Origin: Flavobacterium sp. ASW18X
Lineage (GTDB): Bacteria > Bacteroidota > Bacteroidia > Flavobacteriales > Flavobacteriaceae
Length of the DNA stretch: 61,535 nucleotides
Direction: 5' to 3'
NCBI RefSeq assembly: GCF_005144745.1
Contig: NZ_SWKK01000023.1
Coordinates: 1 to 61,535, forward strand
Shown here: one piece after another, positions 16,845-25,937 of the stretch
Layout of the letters: the number at the start of each line of letters is the position of its first letter
Position numbering within the stretch: position 1 is the first letter of the stretch
Notes under the pieces: model-generated
What the model was told of the DNA's origin: nothing
Database searches by the model: none
What the model saw: only the letters and a program-made list of their open reading frames with translations
Position numbers and translations under genes: made by a program

Positions 16845-19800
16845 ATGGAAATTAAAAAGGTTCTTGTTGCGAATCGCGGTGAAATCGCCATCCGTATTTT
16901 TAGAGCATGTGCAGAAATCGGATTGCAAACCGTAGGTATTTATACATATGAGGATAGATACTCTCTGCATCGGTACAAGGCAGACGAAGCGTATCAAGTT
17001 GGGGAAGATGATGAGCCTTTAAAACCTTATTTGGATATTGACGCTATCATCAATATCGCTACAGCTAACGGTGTAGATGCTATACATCCTGGATACGGAT
17101 TCTTGTCAGAAAATGCAGAATTCGCTCAAAAATGTGCAGATAATAATATCATTTTTGTAGGTCCAAAAGTTTCTGTGTTAAAAGCATTAGGTGATAAGAT
17201 TACGGCTAAGGAAGTAGCAGTATCTCAACAAGTGCCAATTATCCAAAGTAGTCGTGAAGATTTAACTACTCTAGAAATTGCGCTAGAAGAAGCAGATAAA
17301 ATTGGTTATCCTGTTATGCTAAAAGCGGCTTCTGGTGGTGGTGGCCGGGGTATGCGTGTAATACGTACTGCAGACGATTTAAGAAAAGGCTATCCAGAAG
17401 CGCAAAGAGAAGCCTTGAAAGCTTTTGGAGATGATACTGTTTTCTTAGAAAAGTTTGTAGAAAATCCAAAGCATATAGAGGTGCAAATTGTGGCAGATAC
17501 CCACGGGAACATGGTGCATTTATTTGAGCGCGATTGTTCCGTACAACGTAGATATCAGAAGGTTATTGAGTTTGCACCTTCTTTAGGCTTACCACAAACT
17601 ACAAGAGATAAATTATACGAGTATGCCTTAAAAATTTGCAAGGCGGTAGATTACAATAACATTGGAACGGTAGAATTTTTAGTAGACCAAGATGGTAGCA
17701 TTTATTTTATAGAAGTAAACCCTCGTATACAAGTAGAGCATACCGTAACAGAGGAGATTACCAAAATAGATTTGGTTAAAGCTCAATTATTTATTGCTGG
17801 TGGCTATAAATTGGCAGACCAGCAAATAAAAATTAAAGACCAAGCCTCTGTAGTAGCCACTGGTTATGCTTTGCAATGTAGGGTAACCACGGAAGACCCT
17901 ACCAACGATTTTAAACCAGATTATGGTATTGTTACTACATACCGTAGTGCATCTGGGCATGGTATACGCTTAGACGCAGGTAGTATTTACCAAGGGGTCC
18001 GTATTTCGCCATTTTTTGACAGTATGTTGGTAAAAGTTTCTGCTTCTAGTAGAACCTTAGATGGCTGTTGTAGAAAAATGCGTAGAGCATTGGCAGAATT
18101 TAGAATTAGGGGGTTAAATACTAATATTCCTTTTTTAGATAACATTCTATTACATCCTACCTTTAGACAGGGACAGGTAACTGTAAACTTTATCAAGAAC
18201 GAACCCAGCTTATTTAAAATCAGAGAGTCTAGAAACCGGGCCAATAAGTTGGTAGGTTATTTGGCAGAAACTATCGTAAATGGCAATCCAGATGTTAAAA
18301 AGGTAGATAAGGACCGTGTATTTACAAAGCCACAAATACCGAGTTTTCCTAAAAATGAACCTTATCCTAAAGGTACCAAAGACTTATTAGCAGAATTAGG
18401 TCCAGAAGGTTTTGCTAATTGGCTTAAAGACCAAAAGCAAGTACATTTTACAGATACTACCTTTAGAGATGCGCACCAGAGCTTATTAGCTACACGTATG
18501 CGTACTATAGATATGCTAAAAGTGGCAGAAGGCTATGCTAAGAATCATTCAGAAATCTTTTCCATGGAAATTTGGGGTGGAGCTACGTTTGATGTTTGCC
18601 TTAGATTCTTAAAAGAAAACCCTTGGGAGCGTTTAGCATTGTTGCGAAAAGCGATGCCTAATGTATTAACGCAAATGCTTATTCGTGGTTCTAATGGCGT
18701 GGGTTACAAGGCGTATCCAGATAACTTAATTGCAAAATTTGTAGAAAAATCTTGGGAAACAGGTTTGGATGTTTTCAGAATCTTCGATTCCCTAAATTGG
18801 ATGCAATCCATAGCGCCATGTATTGAACACGTGCGTAAGCATACGGGTGGTTTGGCAGAAGCTTCTATTTGTTATACGGGCGATATCTTGAATCCGGAAA
18901 AATCCAAATATGACCTAAAGTATTATGTGCAGTTGGCTAAAGATATAGAAAATGCCGGTGCACATATATTAGGGGTAAAAGACATGGCAGGGTTGTTAAA
19001 ACCTCAAGCTGCGTTTGAGTTGATTTCTGCATTAAAATCAGAACTAAATATTCCTATACATTTACATACCCACGATACTTCTTCTGTACAAGCAGCCATG
19101 TATTTAAAAGCTATAGAAGCAGGTGTGGACGTTGTAGACGTGGCACTTGGGGGCTTATCTGGCTTAACAGCACAGCCAAACTTCAATTCTATGTTAGAGA
19201 TGCTTCGCTTTACGGAGCGTGAGAACAAAATGAATCGTGAAAAATTGGCAGAATATTCTAATTACTGGGAAACGGTTCGTACGTATTATTATCCATTTGA
19301 ATCTGGATTAAAAGCAGGAACAGGAGAAGTGTATACTCATGAAATTCCTGGCGGACAATATTCCAATCTAAAAGGGCAAGCTATTGCTTTAGGGTTAGAG
19401 AATAAATTTCCAGAGGTAACTAAAATGTATGCAGAGGTCAACGAACTTTTTGGAGACATTATTAAAGTAACACCAAGTTCTAAAGTGGTGGGCGATATGG
19501 CGCAATACCTTATCAGTAATGGATATTCTGTAAAAGACGTATTAGAAAAAGGGGATAGCATTTCTTTTCCTGAGTCCGTAAAGAGCTTTTTTAGAGGCGA
19601 TTTAGGGCAGCCTACAGGTGGTTTTCCTAAGCGTTTGCAAGAAATAATTCTAAAAGATGAAAAACCATATACGGATAGACCCAATGCACATTTGGAACCT
19701 GTAGATTTTGATGAAGAATTTAAAATCTTCCAAGCTAAATATACCAAGGGTATGGGACGGGAATTAGAAATGACAGATTTCTTGTCATATCAGTTGTATC

Positions 19801-20297
19801 CTAAAGTATTTGAAGATGCCTACCAGCACCATCTTTTGTATGGTAATGTCATGGTTATTCCTACCAAAAACTTCTTCTATGGAATGGAGATTGGGGAAGA
19901 AATTATGATAGAGATGGATAAAGGTAAAACCATCTTAGTACAACTTATGCTTGTTGGCGATCCAGATTCTAGTGGTAATGTTAACTTGTTTTTTAAAGTC
20001 AATGGGCAATTACGTAATGTAGTTGTTAAAGACAAGAGTATAAAGGTAGACAAGCAAGAAAACAAAAAGGTAGATGCTAATAATCCTAAAGAAATTGGCT
20101 CGCCATTGCAAGGTTTACTAAGTAATGTACTAGTTAAAAATGGGCAAGAGATTAAAAAGAATCAGCCTTTGTTCATTATAGAAGCAATGAAAATGGAAAC
20201 AACGGTTACAGCTCCGGAAGAGGGTGTTGTAGACCGTGTTGAATTGCCTAGCGGTACTTTGGTCAATGGAGACGACCTAGTACTTATTTTAAAATAA
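16845..20297 (+). CDS. pyc: Pyruvate carboxylase
   Basis: Pyc carboxylates pyruvate to oxaloacetate with ATP and bicarbonate, replenishing the TCA cycle. The 1150-residue single chain has all domains in order: biotin carboxylase (about 1-450, with ASGGGGRGMRV and EVNPRIQVEHTVTEE), carboxyltransferase (about 530-800, with FRDAHQSLLATRMRT and the metal-binding HLHTHD), the Pyc linker region, and a C-terminal biotinyl domain with EAMKMETT in which Lys1116 is biotinylated. The biotin is supplied by BirA, encoded at 5532. The gene stands alone with its own promoter; another oxaloacetate-forming enzyme, PEP carboxylase, lies 0.9 kb downstream. Confidence 0.98.
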   Translation: MEIKKVLVANRGEIAIRIFRACAEIGLQTVGIYTYEDRYSLHRYKADEAYQVGEDDEPLKPYLDIDAIINIATANGVDAIHPGYGFLSENAEFAQKCADNNIIFVGPKVSVLKALGDKITAKEVAVSQQVPIIQSSREDLTTLEIALEEADKIGYPVMLKAASGGGGRGMRVIRTADDLRKGYPEAQREALKAFGDDTVFLEKFVENPKHIEVQIVADTHGNMVHLFERDCSVQRRYQKVIEFAPSLGLPQTTRDKLYEYALKICKAVDYNNIGTVEFLVDQDGSIYFIEVNPRIQVEHTVTEEITKIDLVKAQLFIAGGYKLADQQIKIKDQASVVATGYALQCRVTTEDPTNDFKPDYGIVTTYRSASGHGIRLDAGSIYQGVRISPFFDSMLVKVSASSRTLDGCCRKMRRALAEFRIRGLNTNIPFLDNILLHPTFRQGQVTVNFIKNEPSLFKIRESRNRANKLVGYLAETIVNGNPDVKKVDKDRVFTKPQIPSFPKNEPYPKGTKDLLAELGPEGFANWLKDQKQVHFTDTTFRDAHQSLLATRMRTIDMLKVAEGYAKNHSEIFSMEIWGGATFDVCLRFLKENPWERLALLRKAMPNVLTQMLIRGSNGVGYKAYPDNLIAKFVEKSWETGLDVFRIFDSLNWMQSIAPCIEHVRKHTGGLAEASICYTGDILNPEKSKYDLKYYVQLAKDIENAGAHILGVKDMAGLLKPQAAFELISALKSELNIPIHLHTHDTSSVQAAMYLKAIEAGVDVVDVALGGLSGLTAQPNFNSMLEMLRFTERENKMNREKLAEYSNYWETVRTYYYPFESGLKAGTGEVYTHEIPGGQYSNLKGQAIALGLENKFPEVTKMYAEVNELFGDIIKVTPSSKVVGDMAQYLISNGYSVKDVLEKGDSISFPESVKSFFRGDLGQPTGGFPKRLQEIILKDEKPYTDRPNAHLEPVDFDEEFKIFQAKYTKGMGRELEMTDFLSYQLYPKVFEDAYQHHLLYGNVMVIPTKNFFYGMEIGEEIMIEMDKGKTILVQLMLVGDPDSSGNVNLFFKVNGQLRNVVVKDKSIKVDKQENKKVDANNPKEIGSPLQGLLSNVLVKNGQEIKKNQPLFIIEAMKMETTVTAPEEGVVDRVELPSGTLVNGDDLVLILK

Positions 20298-20303
20298 TAT
20301 TGG

Positions 20304-20330
20304 TTCTGGGTCGGTTTTTCTGGCCCAGAA
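20304..20330 (+). terminator. Weak intrinsic terminator after pyc
   Basis: TTCTGGG (20304-20310) pairs with CCCAGAA (20324-20330), extended inward by wobble pairs, and is followed by a T-rich tract. Moderate quality. Confidence 0.45.
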
Positions 20331-20363
20331 TTATTCTTGTATTTTTAGGGCAAACCAGTACCA

Positions 20364-21032
20364 TTGTCTCAGCCCTTTTTACATACCCATCCTTATCCAC
20401 CTTTCTTATTTAATGGTGTAGAAAAATTAATTGTTGGGACATTGCCACCACCAAGATTCACAACGGGGCTTTTAAAAGAAGGCGATGTGGATTTTTGTTA
20501 TGGCAGTAGAGATGGTCAACTTTGGCCAATTTTAGACCGTATTTTTCATTTAGATTTATTGTTTGAAACTACGGAAGCGGCCGTACAACAGCGTAAAGAA
20601 TTTTTACGTGAGCAGAAGATTGGTGTTTGTGATATTGTTGCGAGTGCAGAAAGAGAAAAAGTGGATGCCTCTGACCTTGGTATGCAAAATGTACAATTGA
20701 GAGATTTATTGGGGTATTTGGAAGAATATACTACGGTAAACACGCTACTTTTTACCGGTGGTAATAGCAAAAATGGTCCCGAGTATTTTTTTAGGAGATT
20801 GCTTAAGACAAATAATTTACGACTACAAGTAGTGGATAGTTCGGTGCCTAGAATACATCAGTTTGTACATCCAAGCACACAAATAAATATACAAACGGTT
20901 AGCCTAACAGCTCCTAGCGGTGCTGCTAACAGGGCAGTGGGCAGCTTGCCATTGTACAAAGAATTAAAGCGTAAAAATCCAAGTTTTAATACTCTAGATT
21001 TTCGCGTACTCCAATATGCAAAGTTCTTTTAG
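20364..21032 (+). CDS. Uracil-DNA-glycosylase-superfamily-like protein
   Basis: The 222-residue soluble protein resembles the UDG superfamily: a LIVGTLPPP segment near residue 23 corresponds to the base-binding motif, the central KIGVCDIVASA segment to the next core strand, and SLTAPSGAANRAVGS near residue 177 to the DNA-intercalating loop. Such enzymes excise uracil or other deaminated bases. The assignment is by motif shape, and the substrate is unknown. The start must be the TTG at 20364, because an in-frame TAG lies at 20346-20348 and the next ATG is deep inside the fold. It lies between pyc and ppc on the same strand. Confidence 0.62.
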   Translation: MSQPFLHTHPYPPFLFNGVEKLIVGTLPPPRFTTGLLKEGDVDFCYGSRDGQLWPILDRIFHLDLLFETTEAAVQQRKEFLREQKIGVCDIVASAEREKVDASDLGMQNVQLRDLLGYLEEYTTVNTLLFTGGNSKNGPEYFFRRLLKTNNLRLQVVDSSVPRIHQFVHPSTQINIQTVSLTAPSGAANRAVGSLPLYKELKRKNPSFNTLDFRVLQYAKFF

Positions 21033-21107
21033 CATCATATTGTAAGGTTAAATCCTTAAACTGCATCAATCTAAAAGTAAAAAATTAAATATACTTTATA
21101 AAAGCAA

Positions 21108-21155
21108 GTACTATTGTTAGGTTTGTATGGTGGTGCTAACAAATTGTTATAGTAC
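21108..21155 (+). promoter_or_regulatory. Dyad and -7 box upstream of ppc
   Basis: GTACTAT and TGTTAG (21108-21120) are the inverted complements of ATAGTAC (21149-21155) and CTAACA (21136-21141). A perfect -7 box TAGGTTTG (21118-21125) overlaps the left arm. No good TTG lies at the right distance upstream, so the promoter is uncertain, but the overlap suggests an operator or a structured 5' end. Confidence 0.4.
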
Positions 21156-21237
21156 AGCAATCCATGGTTTAAATGGTCTTATTTAACGACCTTTGAAGGG
21201 TTTCATAATTAAAATTTTATCCAGGTATATGAATAAA

Positions 21238-23784
21238 ATGCGGCAAACAAAACGATTGGCAGAATTTCAAAAGTCGGTCACCAACAGATACAATATCTAC
21301 AATAGCCTGTTTCTTAGTCTGCCTTATGCAGACATGGAAAATGTAGCAACCCTTGTTCCTTTGTTATTTGAGCAGTGTGAGAAAGGCTTAAATGCGGGTA
21401 AAAAACCAGAAGAAATATTAGAAAACTTCTTTACTGGCGTTGCAGGAATTACAGACGAGAAACAGCGAATAGATTTCATGTTTCGTATTATACAATACGT
21501 TGAACGCCAAGTGGTATTGTATGATAGTGTAGAAGATGCCGCATTTCCAAAATTGCAAAAATATACCAACTCACTTGGAATTAAAGATTATTTTGAGCTG
21601 GTAGACCAAAATAAGAATTGGGATAAAATCTCTAAAAAGCTATCTACTTTTAGTGCAAGAATAGTACTTACGGCGCACCCAACCCAATTTTATACACCCG
21701 CGGTTCTAGATATCATTTCAGAATTAAGAAAAATGATTGAAGATAACCGTATTAATGATATTGATACCACTTTGCAGCAATTAGGATTAACTTCTCTGGT
21801 AAACTCCAGAAAGCCTACGCCTTTAGACGAAGCAAAAAACATTATCCACATCCTTAGAAATACGTATTACGATGCTATTGGAGAAATGTTTCAAGACATT
21901 AAAAAGAGTATTAGGGATGAGAAATTTGATAATTACGACATTATAAAATTGGGTTTTTGGCCTGGCGGAGACCGGGATGGTAACCCATATGTAACAGAAG
22001 ATATCACTAAAAAAGTAGCAGACGAATTGCGCCTTACTTTAATGAAGTGTTATTATAATGACATTAAAGTGCTACGGAAAAAACTAACGTTCCGTGGGTT
22101 GGCTGAACCGTTAGAATTGTTAAGTGATAAGCTCTATAAGGCTATGTTCCAAACGGAGTTTTTGGTAAGCTATGAAGAAATCATCCAAAGTCTAGAGCAG
22201 GTTAAAGAAGTACTTGTTAATGATTATCATGGGTTATATTTAGAAGATTTAATTAAGATGATAGATAAGGTGCACATATTTAAAGTGCACTTTGCAACGC
22301 TAGATATTCGCCAAGACCATAGTAAACATTACTTAACGGTCACAGAGGTACTTAAAAAGCATGGCGTAATTAAGGAAAGTCTTGAAGAATTATCGCAGGA
22401 GGAATTAATTAATTGTTTGCTTAAAAAGGATATCACTGTAAATGAGAGCGATTTTACGGAAGACATTGTGGTGCAAACCCTAACTAATATTTCTCACTTA
22501 AAGGAAATACAAAATAGAAATGGAGAGGCAGGCTGTAATCGCTACATCATAAGCAATAGCGAAGATATTTTTTCCGTACTATTTGTTTTTGGTTTGTTTA
22601 GATGGTGTGGTTGGAAAGCAGAGGATATAACTTTTGATATTGTTCCGTTGTTTGAGACCATGAAAGGAATGGATGCTTCTGAAGAAGTAATGCAAGCCCT
22701 ATTTGATATACCAATGTACAAAGAACACCTAGCACGTAGAAAAGACGTACATACTATTATGTTAGGTTTCTCTGATGGTACAAAAGATGGCGGGTATTTA
22801 AAAGCCAATTGGTCTATTTTAAAAACAAAAGAAACTTTAAGTAAGGTGTGCAAGAAAAACGGTATAAAAGCTATTTTCTTTGATGGTAGAGGCGGACCGC
22901 CAGCACGTGGTGGTGGTAAAACACATCGTTTCTATGCCGCACAAACCAAGGATGTTGCCAACCATGAAATTCAATTAACCGTACAAGGACAAACCATTAC
23001 CAGTACGTTTGGTACCAAAGAGCAGTTTAAACACAATGCGGAACAATTACTTACCGCTGGGCTAAGCAATAACCTATTTGGAAAAGAACACAAAATTTCT
23101 GGAGAACAACGCAGGTTAATAGAAAAACTTTCGCAGCTTAGTTTTAATAAATATGACGCGTTAAAACAACATGAGAAGTTTATACCTTATTTGGAGCATA
23201 GAAGTACGTTAAAATATTATACCAAGGCAAATATTGGTAGTAGACCAGGAAAACGTGGTAATAAAAAGCAACTGACGTTATCTGACCTTAGAGCGATTTC
23301 CTTTGTTGGTTCTTGGAGCCAATTAAAGCAAAATGTACCAGGCTATTTTGGATTGGGTACGGCCATAGCACAGCTTAAAGAAGAAGGTAAGATGAACGAT
23401 GTGAAAAAACTGTTCAAAGAAGTGCCTTTCTTTAGAGCTTTGATGATGAATAGTATGATGTCTCTGGCAAAAACCAACTTCAATTTAACCAGTTACATGA
23501 AGGAGGATAAGGAGTTCGGTGATTTTTGGAAGATTCTACACCAAGAGTTTGAACTGTCTAAAAAGATGCTATTGCAAATTTCTGGACATAAAATCTTAAT
23601 GGAAGACGAGGCGGTTTCGAGAGAATCCGTTAAGATTCGTGAGAAAATTGTTCTGCCGTTATTGGTAATTCAGCAGAATGCGCTCTTTCATATAACCAAA
23701 GATTCTGAATTTAAAGAGTTGTATGAGAAGATAGTGACACGTAGTCTCTATGGTAATATTAATGCCAGTAGAAACTCGGCTTAA
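21238..23784 (+). CDS. ppc: Phosphoenolpyruvate carboxylase
   Basis: Ppc converts PEP and bicarbonate to oxaloacetate and phosphate, an irreversible anaplerotic step. The protein of about 848 residues carries the catalytic histidine motif VLTAHPTQFYTP, the GFWPGGDRDGNPYV loop, the GRGGPPARGGGKTHRF loop and the conserved C-terminal NINASRNSA. I start at the ATG at 21238 (MRQTKRLAEF), which matches the usual N terminus; an ATG at 21229 or a TTG at 21193 is also in frame. It has its own strong terminator and is probably monocistronic. This is the compact Bacteroidota type, which lacks some of the allosteric regions of the E. coli enzyme. Confidence 0.96.
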   Translation: MRQTKRLAEFQKSVTNRYNIYNSLFLSLPYADMENVATLVPLLFEQCEKGLNAGKKPEEILENFFTGVAGITDEKQRIDFMFRIIQYVERQVVLYDSVEDAAFPKLQKYTNSLGIKDYFELVDQNKNWDKISKKLSTFSARIVLTAHPTQFYTPAVLDIISELRKMIEDNRINDIDTTLQQLGLTSLVNSRKPTPLDEAKNIIHILRNTYYDAIGEMFQDIKKSIRDEKFDNYDIIKLGFWPGGDRDGNPYVTEDITKKVADELRLTLMKCYYNDIKVLRKKLTFRGLAEPLELLSDKLYKAMFQTEFLVSYEEIIQSLEQVKEVLVNDYHGLYLEDLIKMIDKVHIFKVHFATLDIRQDHSKHYLTVTEVLKKHGVIKESLEELSQEELINCLLKKDITVNESDFTEDIVVQTLTNISHLKEIQNRNGEAGCNRYIISNSEDIFSVLFVFGLFRWCGWKAEDITFDIVPLFETMKGMDASEEVMQALFDIPMYKEHLARRKDVHTIMLGFSDGTKDGGYLKANWSILKTKETLSKVCKKNGIKAIFFDGRGGPPARGGGKTHRFYAAQTKDVANHEIQLTVQGQTITSTFGTKEQFKHNAEQLLTAGLSNNLFGKEHKISGEQRRLIEKLSQLSFNKYDALKQHEKFIPYLEHRSTLKYYTKANIGSRPGKRGNKKQLTLSDLRAISFVGSWSQLKQNVPGYFGLGTAIAQLKEEGKMNDVKKLFKEVPFFRALMMNSMMSLAKTNFNLTSYMKEDKEFGDFWKILHQEFELSKKMLLQISGHKILMEDEAVSRESVKIREKIVLPLLVIQQNALFHITKDSEFKELYEKIVTRSLYGNINASRNSA

Positions 23785-23793
23785 ATAATAGAA

Positions 23794-23819
23794 AAAGCCC
23801 CTGAGAAATCAGGGGCTTT
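23794..23819 (+). terminator. Intrinsic terminator after ppc
   Basis: A perfect 11-bp stem AAAGCCCCTGA/TCAGGGGCTTT with a GAAA tetraloop, ending in T residues, 9 bases after the ppc stop. It could also serve the converging small minus-strand gene. Confidence 0.9.
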
Positions 23820-23842
23820 CTTATACACAAAAAAGGGTTTTA

Positions 23843-23986
23843 TTATCCTTTGTTCTGTTGCTTTTTAACGGTATCCTCGTCAATATCAAAATCGTTAGTT
23901 TTGATGTTGGTATTCCCAGTTGGGTTGGTAGGATTTGTTTGTTCTACTCTTCTTTTAAACTTCTTCTTATCTTCAATAATTCCCAT
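23843..23986 (-). CDS. Small charged 47-residue protein, unknown
   Basis: An ATG at 23986 opens a 47-codon frame starting MGIIEDKKKFKRRVEQ and ending with a TAA at 23845-23843. The product is highly charged: a basic N-terminal helix, an Asn/Thr/Pro-rich middle (TNPTNPTGNTN), and an acidic segment (NDFDIDEDT). An A-rich stretch directly precedes the ATG, as is usual for start regions in this phylum. No homology or function is recognised. It lies alone between the ppc terminator and the M20 peptidase gene. Confidence 0.5.
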   Translation of the reverse strand: MGIIEDKKKFKRRVEQTNPTNPTGNTNIKTNDFDIDEDTVKKQQNKG

Positions 23987-24160
23987 AGTATTTTTTTTAA
24001 ATTAATAACTATTGAGAATGTACTAAAAGCTTGAGCTAAACTCCGTTAATAGCATTTTAAAACTATGTTAGTGGATGTTAATGCGTTATTAGTTATTGCT
24101 TTACAGTCACTAAAAAGCTGAAGTCAAAGCCAGAAAAGTAATTTTTATAAAATAACGGTA
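23987..24160. other. Intergenic stretch between small ORF and M20 peptidase
   Basis: AT-rich sequence of 174 bases that should hold the promoter of the 47-codon gene and the 3' end of the M20 peptidase transcript. I see no strong hairpin or convincing ORF. Confidence 0.4.
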
Positions 24161-25660
24161 TTACTTCATAGGTGTGCTAAGCATGTTGTAAAAGGCACGA
24201 ATTCCGTAGGCCAATTGTCCAATTTTTAAATTCTCATTTGGGCTATGCTGGTTGTTATCAGGATTTACCATAGGAACAATAAAAGCTGGAATCTTTAATT
24301 CGTTTATAAATGGAGAAATAGGAACAGTACCACCCATTATGCGTATTTGTACCACATCTTGCCCATAGGTGCTTTGTAGGGTATTGGCTAGGAACACCCC
24401 GTAAGGATTGTCCAAATCCGTACGGAAAGCATCCGTAACCCCACGTTCGTTAATGGTAATTAATTTGTCAAATTGTAAACGCTCCGCATTTGTAGGTACG
24501 TGGTCCAGTACTTTAAAGCCTTGTTTGGCAATGTGTTCTTTTACTAATTTTTTTAGTCGGTTGCCATTGCTCTCTGGTACTAAGCGTAAGTCCAATTCGG
24601 CCGTAGCACTTTCTGGAACAATAGTTCTGGCAGCATCGCCTGTCCATCCAGAGCTTAGACCACGAATGTTTAAACTAGGGAACTGTAAAGACTCTTGATA
24701 ATAACTGCCAACTTTTTCCGCTGTTTTAAACTGAAGTTTTTCTTTGATTACAGCGTCGTCATCCGGCACTTTTTTCAAAACCGCTTGGATGTCATCATTT
24801 ATAAAAATTCCATCATAGTACCCAGGAATGGTAACTTTGCCGTCCGTATCCTTCATACTTGCTAATAAATGGGCTAACTGGAATCCAGGATTGGGAGCAT
24901 AGTTTCCATAATGGCCACTATGTTGGGGTTTAATTGGTCCGTAGGTGGTTAAACTTAATGTGGTTATACCACGGCAACCGTAAACCATAGTAGGTAATCC
25001 AGAGCCATGGCTTGGCCCGTCTGAAATCACTAAAAAATCGGCAGCCAGTAATTCTCTATATTGCTTCACCGCGTTAGGAAGGCTTTTGCTACCTTTTTCT
25101 TCTTCGCTATCTAAAATAATTTTGATGTTGTACGGAAATTCCTTGTCATCTTTTTTAAGTAAATCCAAGGCATGCAAAAACATCACTATGGGCCCTTTAT
25201 CATCAGAGGTAGAACGGCCAAACAGGCGCCAATCATAATTTATATCTTCATTTAGCGCAGAAAAATCTACAGTTTCAAAACCATTCTCAACAGGTTTTTT
25301 AAGAACCGTATTGTACGGGTTTGGTTGGTCCCACTTAATTGCATCAACACCTTGGCCGTCTAAATGCATATAAAATAAGATGGTGGTTTTACCATCTTTC
25401 ATTGGGGTGTTGGCAAAAAATAGAGGTAAACCTTTTGTGTCTAAGATAGCCGAATTAAATCCGCGTTTATCAAACTGTTTTTTTAACCAAAAGAGATTGT
25501 TGTCTATATCATCTGGGTTTAGGGCATCATTGGGTATGGCTACAAATTCACGTAAATCTGCAATGGCAAGGGCAACCTCAGATTTTACTTTTGTAGAATC
25601 TTGGGCGGCTAATGTTGATGAAACACCAATGACGAGTAAGGCTAAAATAGTTCTGAACAT
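24161..25660 (-). CDS. Secreted M20-family metallopeptidase
   Basis: The 499-residue protein has a Sec signal peptide (MFRTILALLVIGVSSTLAAQ) and then an M20 peptidase: LFYMHLDGQGVD (zinc-ligand His and catalytic Asp, about 91-102), GRSTSDDKGPIVMFLHAL (zinc-bridging Asp), DSEEEKGS (catalytic Glu-Glu), a dimerisation lid domain, and a late conserved His in NQHSPNENL. It probably cleaves dipeptides or acyl-amino acids in the periplasm. I start at the ATG at 25660, which directly begins the signal peptide; an ATG at 25693 would add 11 residues. Confidence 0.9.
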   Translation of the reverse strand: MFRTILALLVIGVSSTLAAQDSTKVKSEVALAIADLREFVAIPNDALNPDDIDNNLFWLKKQFDKRGFNSAILDTKGLPLFFANTPMKDGKTTILFYMHLDGQGVDAIKWDQPNPYNTVLKKPVENGFETVDFSALNEDINYDWRLFGRSTSDDKGPIVMFLHALDLLKKDDKEFPYNIKIILDSEEEKGSKSLPNAVKQYRELLAADFLVISDGPSHGSGLPTMVYGCRGITTLSLTTYGPIKPQHSGHYGNYAPNPGFQLAHLLASMKDTDGKVTIPGYYDGIFINDDIQAVLKKVPDDDAVIKEKLQFKTAEKVGSYYQESLQFPSLNIRGLSSGWTGDAARTIVPESATAELDLRLVPESNGNRLKKLVKEHIAKQGFKVLDHVPTNAERLQFDKLITINERGVTDAFRTDLDNPYGVFLANTLQSTYGQDVVQIRIMGGTVPISPFINELKIPAFIVPMVNPDNNQHSPNENLKIGQLAYGIRAFYNMLSTPMK

Positions 25661-25711
25661 GAAGAATAAATTGGTTAGTGAAAAATATCTCAAATTGTAA
25701 CCTTATCCAAT

Positions 25712-25936
25712 TTATCCTGACTTTTTCTTTACAAGAGCAAGTGCAATTCTTCTTAGGAGTAACAAAAAAGGAAATCCGTGTAGCAGAATATCAAACCAAT
25801 CCATGAATTTCATTCCTACGCCACCGCCTGCAACCCATTTAATTTTACCCCAAAGATGTGGTTCAGGAAAAAACGGGGCTAGCCCAAGCGTTAAGCATAG
25901 CAGTAATAGAATACGGAAATCGTCAATCCATTTCAT
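25712..25936 (-). CDS. Small membrane protein, unknown
   Basis: The 74-residue protein has two hydrophobic segments (about 8-26 and 47-68) separated by a glycine-rich stretch (KWVAGGGVGMKF) and ends in lysines. I recognise no family. It starts 1 base after trpA ends, so it is the terminal gene of the trp transcript. A role in tryptophan synthesis is not implied. Confidence 0.6.
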   Translation of the reverse strand: MKWIDDFRILLLLCLTLGLAPFFPEPHLWGKIKWVAGGGVGMKFMDWFDILLHGFPFLLLLRRIALALVKKKSG

Positions 25937-25937
25937 A

